Assembly (NCBI GenBank): GCA_023376005.1
Contig: CM042157.1
Coordinates: 26,909,379-26,973,378 of the forward strand
Source: Doryteuthis pealeii
Lineage: Eukaryota; Mollusca; Cephalopoda; Myopsida; Loliginidae
Reading direction: 5' to 3'
Length of the DNA stretch: 64,000 nt
The stretch's first letter is position 1, and the number at the start of each line of letters is the position of its first letter. Positions 30,457 to 42,930 of the stretch are shown here, piece after piece. Made by a program: the position numbers and the translations under genes. The notes below the pieces were generated by a model. It was not told the origin of the DNA, made no database searches, and saw only the letters and a list, made by a program, of their open reading frames with translations.

Positions 30457-31085
30457 TCTTATTATAATGGAGATTGTGTTTTTGCATGTCTGTAACCGAA
30501 ACTTACCACTACTCAAGTCACAGTTCCCTTTAGTTATTTATGTCACATTCTCCATAATGTTATTCTTATTTAAACCTCAATTATCAATAAAATTATTTTA
30601 TCTTATTAATACGTTGGCCAATATATATACTAATAACATGTGATTGTATTTATAATATACAACAAAATAGCGGTTCACAATGTGAACGGAAGGCTATTTG
30701 CATATTGATTGCAAAATTTTGATTTTTAATAAATAATGCTTGCTATATTGATTTCTAATTATTTGGTTTTATTTTAATAAACATGAGCAAAAATCTCTTC
30801 AATAAACGTTAAAAGAAATCCTTTAACAAGATTAAATAACTGTCATTTATTCTTTACTTCTTAATTTAACTAAGTAGTTAAATTAGGAAAATTTTAGCAA
30901 ATGAAAGACGGGATTGATGGAAGAGTAAGTTTCAGTTGTTCTATTTTTTTTTATTATACCCCCTCTTTTTGAAATCTTTTTATCTGCATTCTTATTTAGC
31001 TTCATTGGCCTTTCTAATTTTATATAATATTTTATTACATTAAAACTCATATAATTGCACCCTGAGGGTGCATATATTTTGCTAG
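30457..31085 (+). mobile_element. Non-autonomous Helitron-like element H3
   Basis: Plus strand: 5' TCTTATTATAATGGAGATTG at 30457; 3' hairpin GCACCC-TGA-GGGTGC at 31057-31071, ten nt, then CTAG at 31082-31085. There is no target-site duplication, as expected. Internal phrases (AACAAAATAGCGGTT, GTGAACGGAAGGC, TTTGCATATT) match H1 and H2. No coding sequence for Rep/helicase is present. Confidence 0.85.
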
Positions 31086-31169
31086 TACTGCTAATTCTTA
31101 AGTAAATAAATGTACGCCCATATATCAATTAGTATGAACGACCCCATCATGGTTGCCATATATTAAATA

Positions 31170-31510
31170 GTACCAGTCAGCTCTATCGGCTGAGACTTTA
31201 GAATGCACCGACTGCACCTCTGTAGAGGGGTAAGACTCACCCAATGTGCCAAGTGTTGATCGTGAGTGGCGATCCGTGATGCTTAAGGATGGAATCACGA
31301 TAGTTGAGCTGTCCATGACATGCAACTCACCACTTTAGCCCGTTACCTGGCTAGACTGGAGGTCAATCGCTGGGTCACTCATGCCCGGCAATATAGGATT
31401 ATCCAACCCTATTGCCTCTCGATGGCAGCCCAAAATCCTTTTTATCCAATATACGTTAGAAGGCGGTGGGTGAGGGTCATTAATTCCTGGATATAACGCT
31501 AACTTATCTG
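31170..31510 (+). mobile_element. Family Q element with the start of family R
   Basis: Q blocks (CGATCCGTGATGCTTAAGGA, GGTCAATCGCTGG) lead into GGCAGCCCAAAATCC and AGAAGGCGGTGGGTGAGGG of family R. This again shows Q followed by R. The copy 1/copy 3 similarity stops inside this element, near 31390. Confidence 0.55.
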
Positions 31511-31514
31511 ACTG

Positions 31515-31760
31515 TAGAGGTTTTCAGCTTAAGCGATTGTTTAATGTTATCGTGTAGGAAAGGACACGGTTGATACGAAGTATCAAATCCTGATGAGTCT
31601 AGTAGCATTTCTTGTTGTCAGCGGCTTCAAAACTCTGTAACAAGGTATCCAATCCAACTATTCTCCGCCCAACTCTCCGTGTAAAATAGGTTAGGCAGAC
31701 TGCAACAATTTAACCCTGGTTTAGCAATCTCTGAAATTCAAACACTAAAAAGCTCCGAGG
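31515..31760 (+). mobile_element. Decayed tRNA-derived SINE
   Basis: Blocks in S1-like order: GGAAAGGACACGGTTGATAC, TATCAAATCCTGATGAG (B-box-like), CAAGGTATCCAATCC, GGCAGACTGC, and GCAATCTCTGAAATTCAAAC. Strongly diverged. Confidence 0.4.
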
Positions 31761-31969
31761 GTTAGAAAACAGTTCTTGCGCCGTGTGGAGACTTGTATAT
31801 AAACATATAAGAGATTGTTTTGGCCATTAAAAATAAGCATGAAAATTTATATGCCAAATTACAACAAAAAAATATGATACTTAAATTAACTGACAAAAAA
31901 AAAATGCACACTCGCTGATGGCATGTATAACGACCTTAGGCCACTCGATGACATTACTTTTCTTACTTA

Positions 31970-32171
31970 CAGATGAACTAAGCACGACAAACAGCCGACG
32001 CTAAAGAAAACATTATACAATGTGGACAATTGGCTGAAAGTGATATTCAGGATGAATCAAGAATATGCATTCGGTCCAAGATAGATGACACTGGAACTTT
32101 TGTCCTGGTGCCATGGTTAAATGAAACATATAAAGCAATGGATCCTTTGAGAAACAACGATCTCTCTTTCC
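31970..32171 (+). other. Possible coding exon cut by the assembly gap
   Basis: This stretch has balanced composition unlike its flanks and is preceded by a good splice-acceptor-like TTTTCTTACTTACAG (ending 31972). One frame is open from 31982 to the gap and reads ...DESRICIRSKIDDTGTFVLV and PWLNETYKAMDPLRNNDLSF. That frame has a stop at 31979, so it does not join the acceptor at 31972 directly; a later acceptor such as TTCAG at about 32050 would be needed. I do not recognise the protein. The minus strand is also open. Confidence 0.3.
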
Positions 32172-32271
32172 NNNNNNNNNNNNNNNNNNNNNNNNNNNNN
32201 NNNNNNNNNNNNNNNNNNNNNNNNNNNNNNNNNNNNNNNNNNNNNNNNNNNNNNNNNNNNNNNNNNNNNNN
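32172..32271. other. Assembly gap (100 N)
   Basis: A run of exactly 100 Ns, the conventional placeholder for a gap of unknown size. It separates the single-copy sequence on the left from the inverted arm on the right. Confidence 0.99.
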
Positions 32272-33359
32272 GCGAATTTAAAAAACAAAAACAAATTAAA
32301 CAAACATTTAACAATAACTCATTTATACCATAGCAATACTCAGTTAAGCAATGCACAAATATTATATCAATTCTAGCAATACTCATAAATTACCCCAGAG
32401 ATTCATAGAAACAACAACATCTATTAATAATGGAGATTAGTGGATGTCTGTCACAAAAACTACGTCACAATAATTCTATCCAATGTGCCGAAGTCTATTC
32501 AATGAGTATTTAAATTATACTCAAAATCGTTAAACTCGAATAAAGAACAACACTATGTTACTATACTCTATAATTTGATGTAAGCAATCTTTAAAATGTT
32601 TTTTTACTCTCTTCCGTTTTTCCTTAGCAAGCAGTTAACTAAAAAGTTACAATAAAATAAATGCCTACGATTTTGGTGATAAAATGTATGTGCAACATAT
32701 TCAATAATAACTTAATTCATTAATGCATTAATAAATTCACGGCCAACATTTTCTTGTAGGACATTAGACTAAGTTTATTTAGATTGTTTTTATTATTACT
32801 TCTTTAATAAATGTGTGATTTTTACTTACTTGTGATAGAAACCCATCTGACATTAAATCCCCCCCAAAACAAGCATATATTTTATAAATCACAGCATTTT
32901 CACCGCGTTGTTTTTTTTTTTGTTGCTAGTATTCATAATAACGTATTTATGGATTTCTCGTATAGTTATTTACTAAGCTTCGTTTCAGATGTGCAACAAG
33001 GCCGAATGTAAGGGGGATCCAGTGAGCCTCTAGACACCAGATCATGATTTGCCAGTCTAACTTTTCCAACCATTACACCACGTGGGTATAGGTATTTACT
33101 CAAGCTCACATAGGTATGCACAAGGCGAATGTAACCGGCGCCCAGTAAGGCTCTACTAAGTCACCAGTATGTGATTTGTCGAGTCTAACTTGCTAACCCA
33201 TTACACCACGTGGGTATAAACTGCTACGAAAGTAGTCTATAATTTTATAGATTTACTACCAGTAGCAGAATTCCTGGGGATCGACAAAATGAAAAAACGA
33301 CAAAATATGTATTTAAGGTGATGATGAATTGTCCTAACATTAGTTGCCTAAAGAATTTC

Positions 33360-34440
33360 CCTCTAGACGGATCAACAGACAAGGATTAAACTGACACTCT
33401 TCTTTCTCACTTCAAGAATATTGTAAGCGTCAACAAACAAATATTAAACTGAATACATTATTCTACTTTAATAATATAAAGCAATAGACAAGGATAAACT
33501 GACACTACATCCTCTACTTCAGGAATATTAGAAGATTCAAACAGACAATGATATAAACTGATACTACATTCTTTCTACTTCGGGAATGTAGAAGGTTCAA
33601 ACAGACAATGATTACTGATACATTAAGTCTACTTTAATATATCAGAGGACAACAGAACAAGGATTAAACGACACTACACTCTCTACTTCAAGGAATATTT
33701 AGAAGATTCAACAGAACAATGATTAAACTGCTATACTCTTTCACTTCGGGGAAATAGTAGAAGGTTCAACAGACACTGATTATACTGATACATTATTCTA
33801 CTTTAAAGTAATATCAGAAGGATCAACAGACAAGATAAAACTGACACTACATCTCTCTACTTCAAGGAATATTAGAAGATCAACAGACAATATTAAACTG
33901 ATACTACATCTTTCTACTTCGGGGAATAGTAGAAGGCAACAGACATGATTAAACTGATACATTATTCTACTTTAAGTAATACTCAGAAGGATCACAGACA
34001 AGTAAATACACTCATCTTCTCTACTTTCAAGGAATATTTAGAAGATTCAACAGACAATGATTAAACTCGATCTACATCTTTCTACTTCGGAATAGTAGAG
34101 GTTCAACAGACAAGATTAAACTATACATTATTCTACTTTAAGTATATCAGAAGGATCAACAGACAAGGATTAAAACTGACACTACATCTCTCTACTTCAA
34201 GGAATATTAGAAGATTCAACAGACAATGATTAAACTATACACATCCTTCTACTTTCGGGAATAGTAGAAGGTATCAACAGACAATGATACTAACTGATAC
34301 ATTAGATCTACTTTAAGTCCATATCAGAGGGATCAATAACAAGATTAACTGATACTAACATCTTTTGTACTTCAAGCGATACTAGAAGTTTCAACAAAAA
34401 CGGAATAAACTTATAACATCTTTTCTGCTTCGGAATAAAT
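33360..34440 (-). repeat. 57-bp minisatellite, long allele, in the inverted arm
   Basis: Reverse complement of the array at 51005-52100, similar in total length but with many single-base errors. It is much longer than the copy 1 array, so it groups with copy 3. Confidence 0.85.
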
Positions 34441-35161
34441 CAAACGTTATGGCACAAGTAATATCCACTGAAAACTTCACCTCAATACAATACGTATACT
34501 AAAGCGTCAGAATGGTAAAAAGAATCTTACCAGTAATCCATAAGGACACCACAATACAAATCATAAATTTTACAATCATATAATGTTTAAGAACAACCTG
34601 TGCTTCAAACACCTAAAAAACCTACTCATTCACTAGCATGAAAACCAATTAAACTCCCTTAAATACCCAACCCCAATCCTAACCCTCGCCTAGTTAGATA
34701 AACAATTTTATTACAAAATTGTGGGTCTGTTTTTCTGTCACCCTGAATTCATGTGTACTCAACTGGGGGTAGCGATTGGGTTAGGTTTAGGTTCTAGGAT
34801 TATGTTTAGGTTTATTTTAGGTCGTTTAATGGTAAAATAAATAAAAAAATTTGGGATCTGTTTTTTCTGGCGTCACCCTGTAATATCTGGTTACTCAACT
34901 AAGAAATAACCCAAAAAAAAACTCAATTTAACCACGAATCAAATCTCAGAATCTAAATTTACATTATTGAAACTAACATATGCGACAAACTTTACTAAAG
35001 TCAGAATGGCCATTTTATTCTTAGATTATAAGTATAGCGCAGAATCAGATCTATTGCGTCACAGTAATTATGTTACATGAACAACACTAATGACAATTGA
35101 GTCACGATTTTATCAGAAAATGCAAAATTTCGCCATCATAAAAGAATATTATAAAAAGATA

Positions 35162-35800
35162 TCTTATATAATGGAGTTTGTGTTTTTTCTGTCTGTAACC
35201 GAAGCTATATCCTATCCAAGTCACAATTCTCTAGTTATTGACATCACTTCTCCATGTTTATATTTTTATCTTAAACCTCAATTATTATAGAATTCGTCTT
35301 ACATTTTAATACTGTTCAACTAGTTCACATACCTGACAACATGCAATTATATTTATCTATACAACCAAATACGGTTTTACAGTGTGAACGGGAGGTAATT
35401 GCATATTAATATTAAAAAAATCGATTTATAAATTGTGCTTGGTATTATTGATTTCGAACTGTTTAGTTTTATTTTAATGAATATAAGCAAAAATCTCTTC
35501 AATGAATCTTAAATGAAATCCATTAACAAGACAAAAAAAACTGTCAATTTTATTCTTTCACTTCCTCTTTTAACTAAATACTTTAAATAGAAAAATAACA
35601 TGAAAGGACGAGATGATGAAGGAGTAGTTTCATTTGTTCCATTTTTATTATACTCGTCTGTTCAATCTTTTATTATATCCCTCTGTTTCAAATCTTTTTA
35701 TCTGTATTCTTATTTAGTTTCATTAGCCGCTTTCTAATTTAATACAATATTTATACAATTAAAAACTAAGTATTGCACCCGGAGGTGCATAAATTTCTAG
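35162..35800 (+). mobile_element. Helitron-like element H2 in the inverted arm
   Basis: A 5' TC at 35162 (TCTTATATAATGGAG, two bases lost) and 3' hairpin GCACCCGGAGGTGC followed by CTAG at 35797-35800. Indel noise has removed one G from the hairpin. Confidence 0.7.
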
Positions 35801-38800
35801 TAGACATTAAATCAGTAATGAAAAAACCAAAGAAGACAAATGAATTAAAAATGTGTCAAACGTATATATCATTTTCGATTTGATATAAACAAATACCCCG
35901 CCCTTGTAATAAAACTTTGGACAGTCACCCTGTTTTGCAATAAAGTTAGGGGGTCACAAAACAATTATATAAATAAATAAATAAATAAATCATGCGCTTG
36001 GTCATCCACGGCGATAATTTGAAACGTATAACTCGAAAAAACTTAACGAAATCCTTACTAGCCAATGTTACCTTCACACACCAAAGCGCACGCAATATAT
36101 ATTAACTAATATATCAAATAATTCTTATCCACTTCAACAAGCATACGTCTGTTGTTGTTATTATTCTCTCAAAATCCCCCTTCCTACTTATGGAGAGGCG
36201 TGCTTTAGTATCACTATTGACCAGCCTATATATTCAGCCTAGTGTGAATTTAATACCTGATGTACTGTTGACCGAAGGCGATATAGTGTTTCACTATGCT
36301 TGCTGAGTCCGATTTTCTGCTTGAGGAAATCTTAGATAAATAATCGCGGATACCGACTTATAAAAGTCGAAACAGGCTGTACAGATAATCTACCGCACCA
36401 GCGATCCTTTGCCGGGATTACATTGTCAAGTTCATTTTCTACTAAGAAAAACGTAAGTTCCGAATTTATATGCGGTACCCATGCGTTGTAAGTGCCCGTC
36501 AAGTAAAAAATTAATACACACACACACACATCCCACACACAACACACACACACATATATATATCATATACTATACTATATAATATTATATCATATATGTA
36601 GAAGTATTTTCTGCTAGAAAAAACAAGATGTTAATAGTTTGTGAACAGAAATCCTGTATTCGACCACTATAAAACTGGTCTTTAATCAAAGCAACTATGT
36701 ATAATAGGGAAACGAAATAAATTAGATCGTTAATTACGAGGCACAGACGCTCTCATCAAGGGCCGAACTTTCAAAAAAAATTAAAAATGTGTATTCTATT
36801 TTAAAATAAAAAAATAAAAATATTTTTAAAATTGAGAAGCATTCTGTATCATTAAAAAGCCAAAAGGTTTGAAGTAAAAAGTGTAACAAATAATGAAAAT
36901 TTCAAGAATACTGTTCCAGTACAAAAACACGTTCTTAAAAATAGAATAAGTCCCAACAGTACAATTGATGAAGACTCGGAAAGTTTCAGAATGCATGTTC
37001 AACTCGTTGACAATTCGTCAGTGTCGGATCCCTTATTATATTCGAAATTTTAGCCTCCTGTGATTATTTTAAAAACAATTCCAATTTTGTTTTTTCTGTA
37101 GACAGTATGAAAGTAAAATGGATATTCTACTTTTCATATATATTATAGAGTTAAGAATTAATGGCAAAATGAATGATGAATGCGACATAAAACATGATGA
37201 GTTGAGCGAGAATAAATGAAAAAAAATCCTTTACAACTGTTACCTCTCTCAAAAGTAAAACAAAAATAAACTAAAGAAAAACTAAAAAGATAAACTATTT
37301 GGAGAAGAACAATTCCCTAGTACGAAAGTTCTTCTCATTCTCATCTATTCGGACTCTGTTGAAGCATCAATTAACTTAATTATTATATAAATATTTGGAG
37401 ATTTAAAACCGAGTCTCTTACCTTTAGTGTTTTCTCATGAGACAAAGATAATTTAATTTTATGATACTAATGTACGTCCTGTTCACACTTCGGTGGAAAT
37501 CTGCAACATTGTAACTTATATAACACGAAGTGATGCGTAGGCCGCTCCACCTTTCAGATCAAACACGATCTCCTGGAACTAGCGCTATTGAAAAGGGGAT
37601 AGACACTCCTCGCTGACTGCTATACCGACTTTACTACTATCTTATAGAACAATGTATATATATCATATATTAATAATATATAATATATATATATATATAT
37701 AATATATATATTGAAAGAGAGAGAGACAGCTGAGAAGAGATACTATCGTTTTTACTGGTTAATTATTTTACGGCATGTCAACCTTTTTGTTGGGCCACTT
37801 CATGGTGAAGAGTTTAGTTCTTATCATGCTTGATGAAGTATTTCAAAAAAATTTTAAGTTTTAAACTCATTTTTTCTATTTAAAACAATATGGGACCCTA
37901 ACATGTACTATCAATGCCAGTTCAGAGTCACCTGGATTAATGACAATGAAGGCTACGTAAGACTCGCCAGAGCTACAAGAATTGAAAACCTCAACTCTAG
38001 ATGCAGTTTAGCGTCATACACTGGACACTAAGACTCCCCATACCCCCATCTTCTCACCACATATATAAGTATGGCGAAGCGCGTAGTGCAATGCGTTAAC
38101 GTTATGGAAAGTGGACTGTCGCCCCGAGTTCAGATTCCTGGATATCGGTAATTACATTTCACTTAGCGCTAATTACACATTGGAAAGGTATGAATCATAC
38201 TCACCTCCAGCCATGATAAATTGCTAGAGCAAGACGGGCTCTTAACCTCTGGTAGGCAACCGTCTAGGAAAGGAAAACGTTGAATTCAAACCTGTTGGAT
38301 CCGCTTAAGAATTGACCTTGTGTCACATCCTGCTCCCTGCCGAGGGGTGTTATATATTTTTGATAAAGTTGATGTAATAGTTAGCAAGTTAGATTCACTA
38401 CCATTGTGTAGTGAGTTCGATTCCACTGGCTCCTCATAATTGTCTTGTGCCACTATCTAACTAAGCTTAGTTAAATAAGTGTATGATAAAAATGTTTGGG
38501 TTGCCATCGAGGCAATATGATCGGGCACAATCTATAGTACTATTTCTTGTATAACCAACGATTTATCGGAGGCTGCTTCTTCCAGCCGTCGATCCATTGA
38601 AATACAAGATTGTTTCAGCCAAAAGGGACGGAATCCATTGCTGGCCCTGAGCAGCTTGTTACAATTTTAGTGCATATCCTTTAGGCTTCAAGCAAAGAGA
38701 CTTGTCAGCGAAGATCCTTGGTAGGCAGAGCGTAGTTCATCTCTATAGGACAAGAATCCACAGCATTTCCCCATTTGGTTGTTCATCTTGGTGCTCCTTC

Positions 38801-41800
38801 AGTTCTGGCAAGTCATTCAATGAGTGCCAAAATGGAATCTCTCAGAATCAGTGATTTAAGTAGTCAACCAGCCACACCATTTCGAGCTGTTGATTGGCTG
38901 AGGCTTAAACAACGTGACATCACTTAGTCTATACAATTCTGTAGTGTATTGTTGCCATTGGTTGACTGCCTTAATTAGTGCTGCCAATACATTACTCCAT
39001 TGGCATATTTTGTATATATATATCTTACCAACTCCTCTGCAACGCAGCAGCGATGTGACACAAGGTCAATTTCTTAAGCGGAGTTTCAAACAGGTTTGAA
39101 TTCAGAGTTTTCCTTTCTCCTAGACCTTGCCATAACCAAGTTAAAGAGCCCAGGCTGCCTAACTATTTACGCATTAGCTGGAGGAGAGTAGGACTTCCAT
39201 ACCTTTCCCAAGGGCTATTAGCGCATAGCTTGAAATGTAATTACCACATTCCAGGATTTGGATCTTCGGGGCGACAGTCACTTTCAATGACTTTAACCAT
39301 TTACACCACGCACTGCTTTAATTAATATATAGATTTACCAGCCCGTTCTCCAAGAACGATGTGGACACTGGTTTACAGTAATGGAGGCATCCAGCCAGGG
39401 TCTGAACTATCTTATTCAGTAAATAACTGCGATCTAGACAAACTAATGTTACATAACCATTACACAACTAGTAATAGTTAAAACATGAAGAAGACGGATA
39501 AATGTATAGAGTTTAATTTCTCTCACAAAGCTGAAAATACATCTGTTGAAATATTTCAAATTTAATTGAAGAAATCGTAAGAAGATTTTTTTTTAAGATA
39601 ATATAATTAACTAAATAACCGAAGAAAAGCATTTTTCAAGATTTTCTTTTGATATTCACTGATTATGATTATTTGATTAGGCTTTGGTAAAGAAAAGAGA
39701 AAGAAGTGAGAAGAAGAATGGAGATCCAGCGTATAAAGTGAGTAGATGTGAAAGTAAACGAAAGAAACAAAAGAAGGAGGAAAAAGAAAAAGAACACGTT
39801 GTAATGATGGAAAAAGAACAAAAGAAAGAAAGAAAGAGGAAAAGGAAAGAAAGAAGAAGAAAGAAAGAAAGAAGGAAAGGAAAGACGAGAGAGAGAAAGT
39901 TTAAATATAATATGAAATACAGAAAGAAGAATCAGAGGAGAAGGGAAAAAGAGTGAGAATATGGGGTAAATCTGGAAAGAATAATGAAAAAAGAAAGAAG
40001 CAGCGAAACAGGGAAAGAAAGAAAGAAAGAAAGAAAGAAGAAAAGGGTCGGACGAGGAGAAGGAAAGTAACAATATTGAAATACATAAACAAGGAATCAC
40101 AGACGAAGAAGAGAAAAGACAGTGAGAATGTTGCGTAATCTAAGAAAAAAGACAAAAGAAGAGGAGAAAAAAAGAAAGGAAAAGGAAAAAGACAAAGAAG
40201 AAAGAAGCAAAGAAAGAAAGAAAGAAGAAGGAAGAAAGAGAGGGAGCGCAGGAGGAAGAGACGTTAAATCCTGGAAATACAAAAAGAAGGAAGCAAGAGA
40301 AGGGAAAAAAGTGAGAATAGTTGGCGTAAATCTGAAAGAAAGAATTTGAAAAAAACGAAAGAAAGAGGAAAGGAAAGAAAAGAAAGAAAGAAAGAAAGAA
40401 AGAAAGAAAAAAAGAATCAGGAAAGAAAAAGAAGAGAAACGATTGTTAAATGTGAAATAAAGAAGAAAGAAAGAAAAAAGAAAAAGAGGAAAAGTTTGAG
40501 TTTGAGTTTGAGTTTTGTTTAACGGCATATCAACCTCTGTGATCATTCTAATGCCAAAAAATTATTTTGTGATTGTTCAGTCTTAAGTAGTGGTTCTATG
40601 AGGATAATTCGGTTATGTTCTGTATATATCTTTTGAAAAGGTTGCTTTTTTTATAACTTAAAATAGTTTTCAGTTTTTTATGCTTAAAGGTCTCCTTCTG
40701 GTCGTTTATAGTATTAGTGCGATGTGTTTAGTCTCGTTACGAATTTAGCGAAGGATAATTGCTTGGTGTAAGTTTACTTGATGTTGGAAAGAGGGAAAAG
40801 GAAAAGAAAGAAAGAAAGAAAGAAAGAAGAAAATAAAGGGAATCAGGGAAAGAAAAGAGAGAAACTAATTTTGTTAATGTGTAAGAAGAAGAAAGAAGAA
40901 AATAAATACATATTTAGTTGTCATGGTAGACGTTTAAACTTCATCTAGTGTATTGAAGTAATTAGTAATCAGTCAGTCTACCTATTTGGTCTTGAACATA
41001 GTGACTGCCAAGCACAACTGAACCAATTATTTGATGAGCACATATGTGCACTCACCCAAACAAAACTTTTTATTTATCGAAATGAGATTACATCGCATGT
41101 GGACACAACTCGGTATGTAGCGAAGTTTGGTTTTGGGGAAGAGGTGATAAAACTGGTCATATCCTACACGGATCTATCAGTAGGCTCACTCCACCGACGA
41201 GTATTCAAAAATAAAAAAAAAATTAAATCTTGCATTCTCTCCTGCGCAGCTCCCTTTTACCAAAATACCTCATTCGCGCTAGCGTATCCTACTTAAAAAT
41301 TCCATATTGATTGGCGATGGAGGGGTGGAAAAAATGGAAAATAAACCCCAGAAACTGAAAAACACATGTAAACAAACAAAAATTGTGGTCATTTTGAGTT
41401 CCCCCTTTCCCTCAGTATGTGTAGGCCACGCCGACTGTACTTCCGCACTTATTGGTGTTTGAAAGCCACAACTGAACCAGTGTCAAGACAACTGTACTTA
41501 TGAGATTCAGAATAGTCCACTCATCATTCTGGGTGATTCCATTCCCTGAGTTCCTGAAGTGGCTGCTTGGTTTGTTATGATCCTCTGAGGCTTCATAACT
41601 ATCCTGCCATTTGCAGTAGTTGCAGCAAAAACCACGAATGTATTGGTTACGACTGCTTGCTGTCTTGTCTTGCCATTCGACGGAATTGGACTAGTATGAT
41701 TATTGTTATACATTAGTGGGTTAAATTCCAATACTTGTTGTCTGGAGAATTGCTTACCCCTTCATCCACATTGTTAAGTTCAAATAATTAATTAGAAAAT

Positions 41801-42659
41801 GATTTTTACTATAAAATGCATTAGAAACGATTTTACTATAAAAATGCATGAGAAACAATATTTACTATAAAAATGCTTAGAAATTGCGAAAAAAATAATC
41901 CAGAGATTGACACCCATGAAATCCAACTGTAAGTTCAAGGTTAATTAATGACATACAATCCCGACACGTTGTGAGACAAACATTAATATATATAACAGCA
42001 CCATGAAACGATAAAGTTACATAATGTACAGGAGAATAGAAACATGTAAATACATATACAATATTTAGGTATAACAATACCCAATGTACGTAAAATAAAG
42101 ATGTTACAGACAGGGAACTAAAGATAGTCCGCATGCTGTATAAAAGACTGACAGTAATGTAAGGTGGCAAAAAGCCCCACTGATAAAGGGTGTAGATAGA
42201 TTCAGCCCATAGCACGTTCATTGAGAAGATTAGTGAAGAGAAGCAGCGTTGAATGAACGCGCTTAAATGCAGAGGTCCCCTAGTGGAACCAACAGCAAAC
42301 TTCAGAGAGAAGATAACTCTTTCCGCAATGACTATAATCCCCACACCATTATTTCCAGGTCCACTTTGCCCCAGCAGCGTTGATCTATTAAAGTCTCGTC
42401 TTGGCTAGATTAAAAGAGAGTTTAAAAAATATATGTTTTTAAAAAATTGGTTTGCAAAAAAATAAATGAATAACAGAATAAAAGCAGTCTGGCACCGGCA
42501 TAGTCCAAGGTTTGACATGCTTGCATAACATAACACACTTAATCGACAAACTATTTGTTACATATATATATTTACCAACCCTCCGCGCGAGCAGGATACG
42601 ACAACAAGGCAATTCTAAGCGGGTTCAACAGGTTTGAATCAGAGTTTTTCCTTCTCCTA

Positions 42660-42700
42660 GACTGGTTACCTAGCCATGTTAAAGTCATGGAAATGACTTC
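42660..42700. other. Head-to-head fold-back junction
   Basis: The inverted arm reads TACCTAGCCATG(G)TTAAAG, the reverse complement of 9412-9427. The sequence then continues as GTTAAAGTCATGG, the plus strand from about 9266. The two parent sites share the 10-mer ATGGTTAAAG (9264-9273 plus; 9412-9421 minus). Sequence 9264-9411 is present once, as the loop. One G of the shared 10-mer is missing at the junction, in keeping with the local indel noise. Confidence 0.85.
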
Positions 42701-42930
42701 GGTCGCCGAGTTCAAATCCTGACGTGTTAATTGCATTTCACTACGCTAATTTACCTGGTAAAGTATGAATCCGACTCTCCCCTCCAGCTGATGGTAAATA
42801 GCAGGGGCAGATTGGGTTCTTTAACCATGGCATTAGGAACCAGTCTAGGAGAAGGAAACTCGAATTCAAACCTGGTAACCCCGCTTTAAAGAATTGACCT
42901 GTGTCGTATCTGCTCGCGCGGAGGGTAGGA
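42676..42930 (+). mobile_element. SINE S1 at the fold-back, plus-strand part
   Basis: S1 body beginning inside the A box. A minus-strand partial S1 (42566-42683) lies immediately to its left, so two S1 pieces meet head to head. Confidence 0.75.

Larger units (their letters stand above)
9264..31390 (+). repeat. Large direct repeat, copy 1 (about 22.1 kb)
   Basis: From inside the S1 SINE at 9264 to about 31390, every landmark recurs in the same order and orientation at 42676-63895. The coordinate offset falls from about 33.41 kb to 32.51 kb because of indels. Outside the noisy stretch identity is high by eye. There are clear structural differences: the 48-bp satellite is about 25 units here and about 1.5 units in copy 3, about 750 bp at 22.39-23.14 kb is absent from copy 3, and the 57-bp minisatellite is shorter here. 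The pattern fits two haplotypes laid end to end by an assembler, or a segmental duplication. Confidence 0.9.
32272..42676 (-). repeat. Inverted copy (10.4 kb) of the start of the repeated unit
   Basis: Reverse complement of copy 3 from about 53195 down to the junction, equivalent to copy 1 from about 20210 down to 9412. Coordinates obey x + y = about 52100 against copy 1. Landmarks in reverse order: one unit of the 48-bp satellite (32320-32390), two S3 SINEs (about 32955-33219), the 57-bp minisatellite (33360-34440), the fold-back element (about 34680-34920), Helitron H2 on the plus strand (35162-35800), a corrupted HHR-b (about 36340-36392), S1 SINEs (38076-38350 and 39026-39318), and the pyrimidine-rich minisatellite as purines (39690-40480). 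Single-base indels are very frequent. Confidence 0.9.

Noticed and set aside
32013..32303. Minus-strand 96-codon frame across the gap
   Set aside because: It is held open by Ns and ends in non-related sequence on the other side; no domain is recognised.
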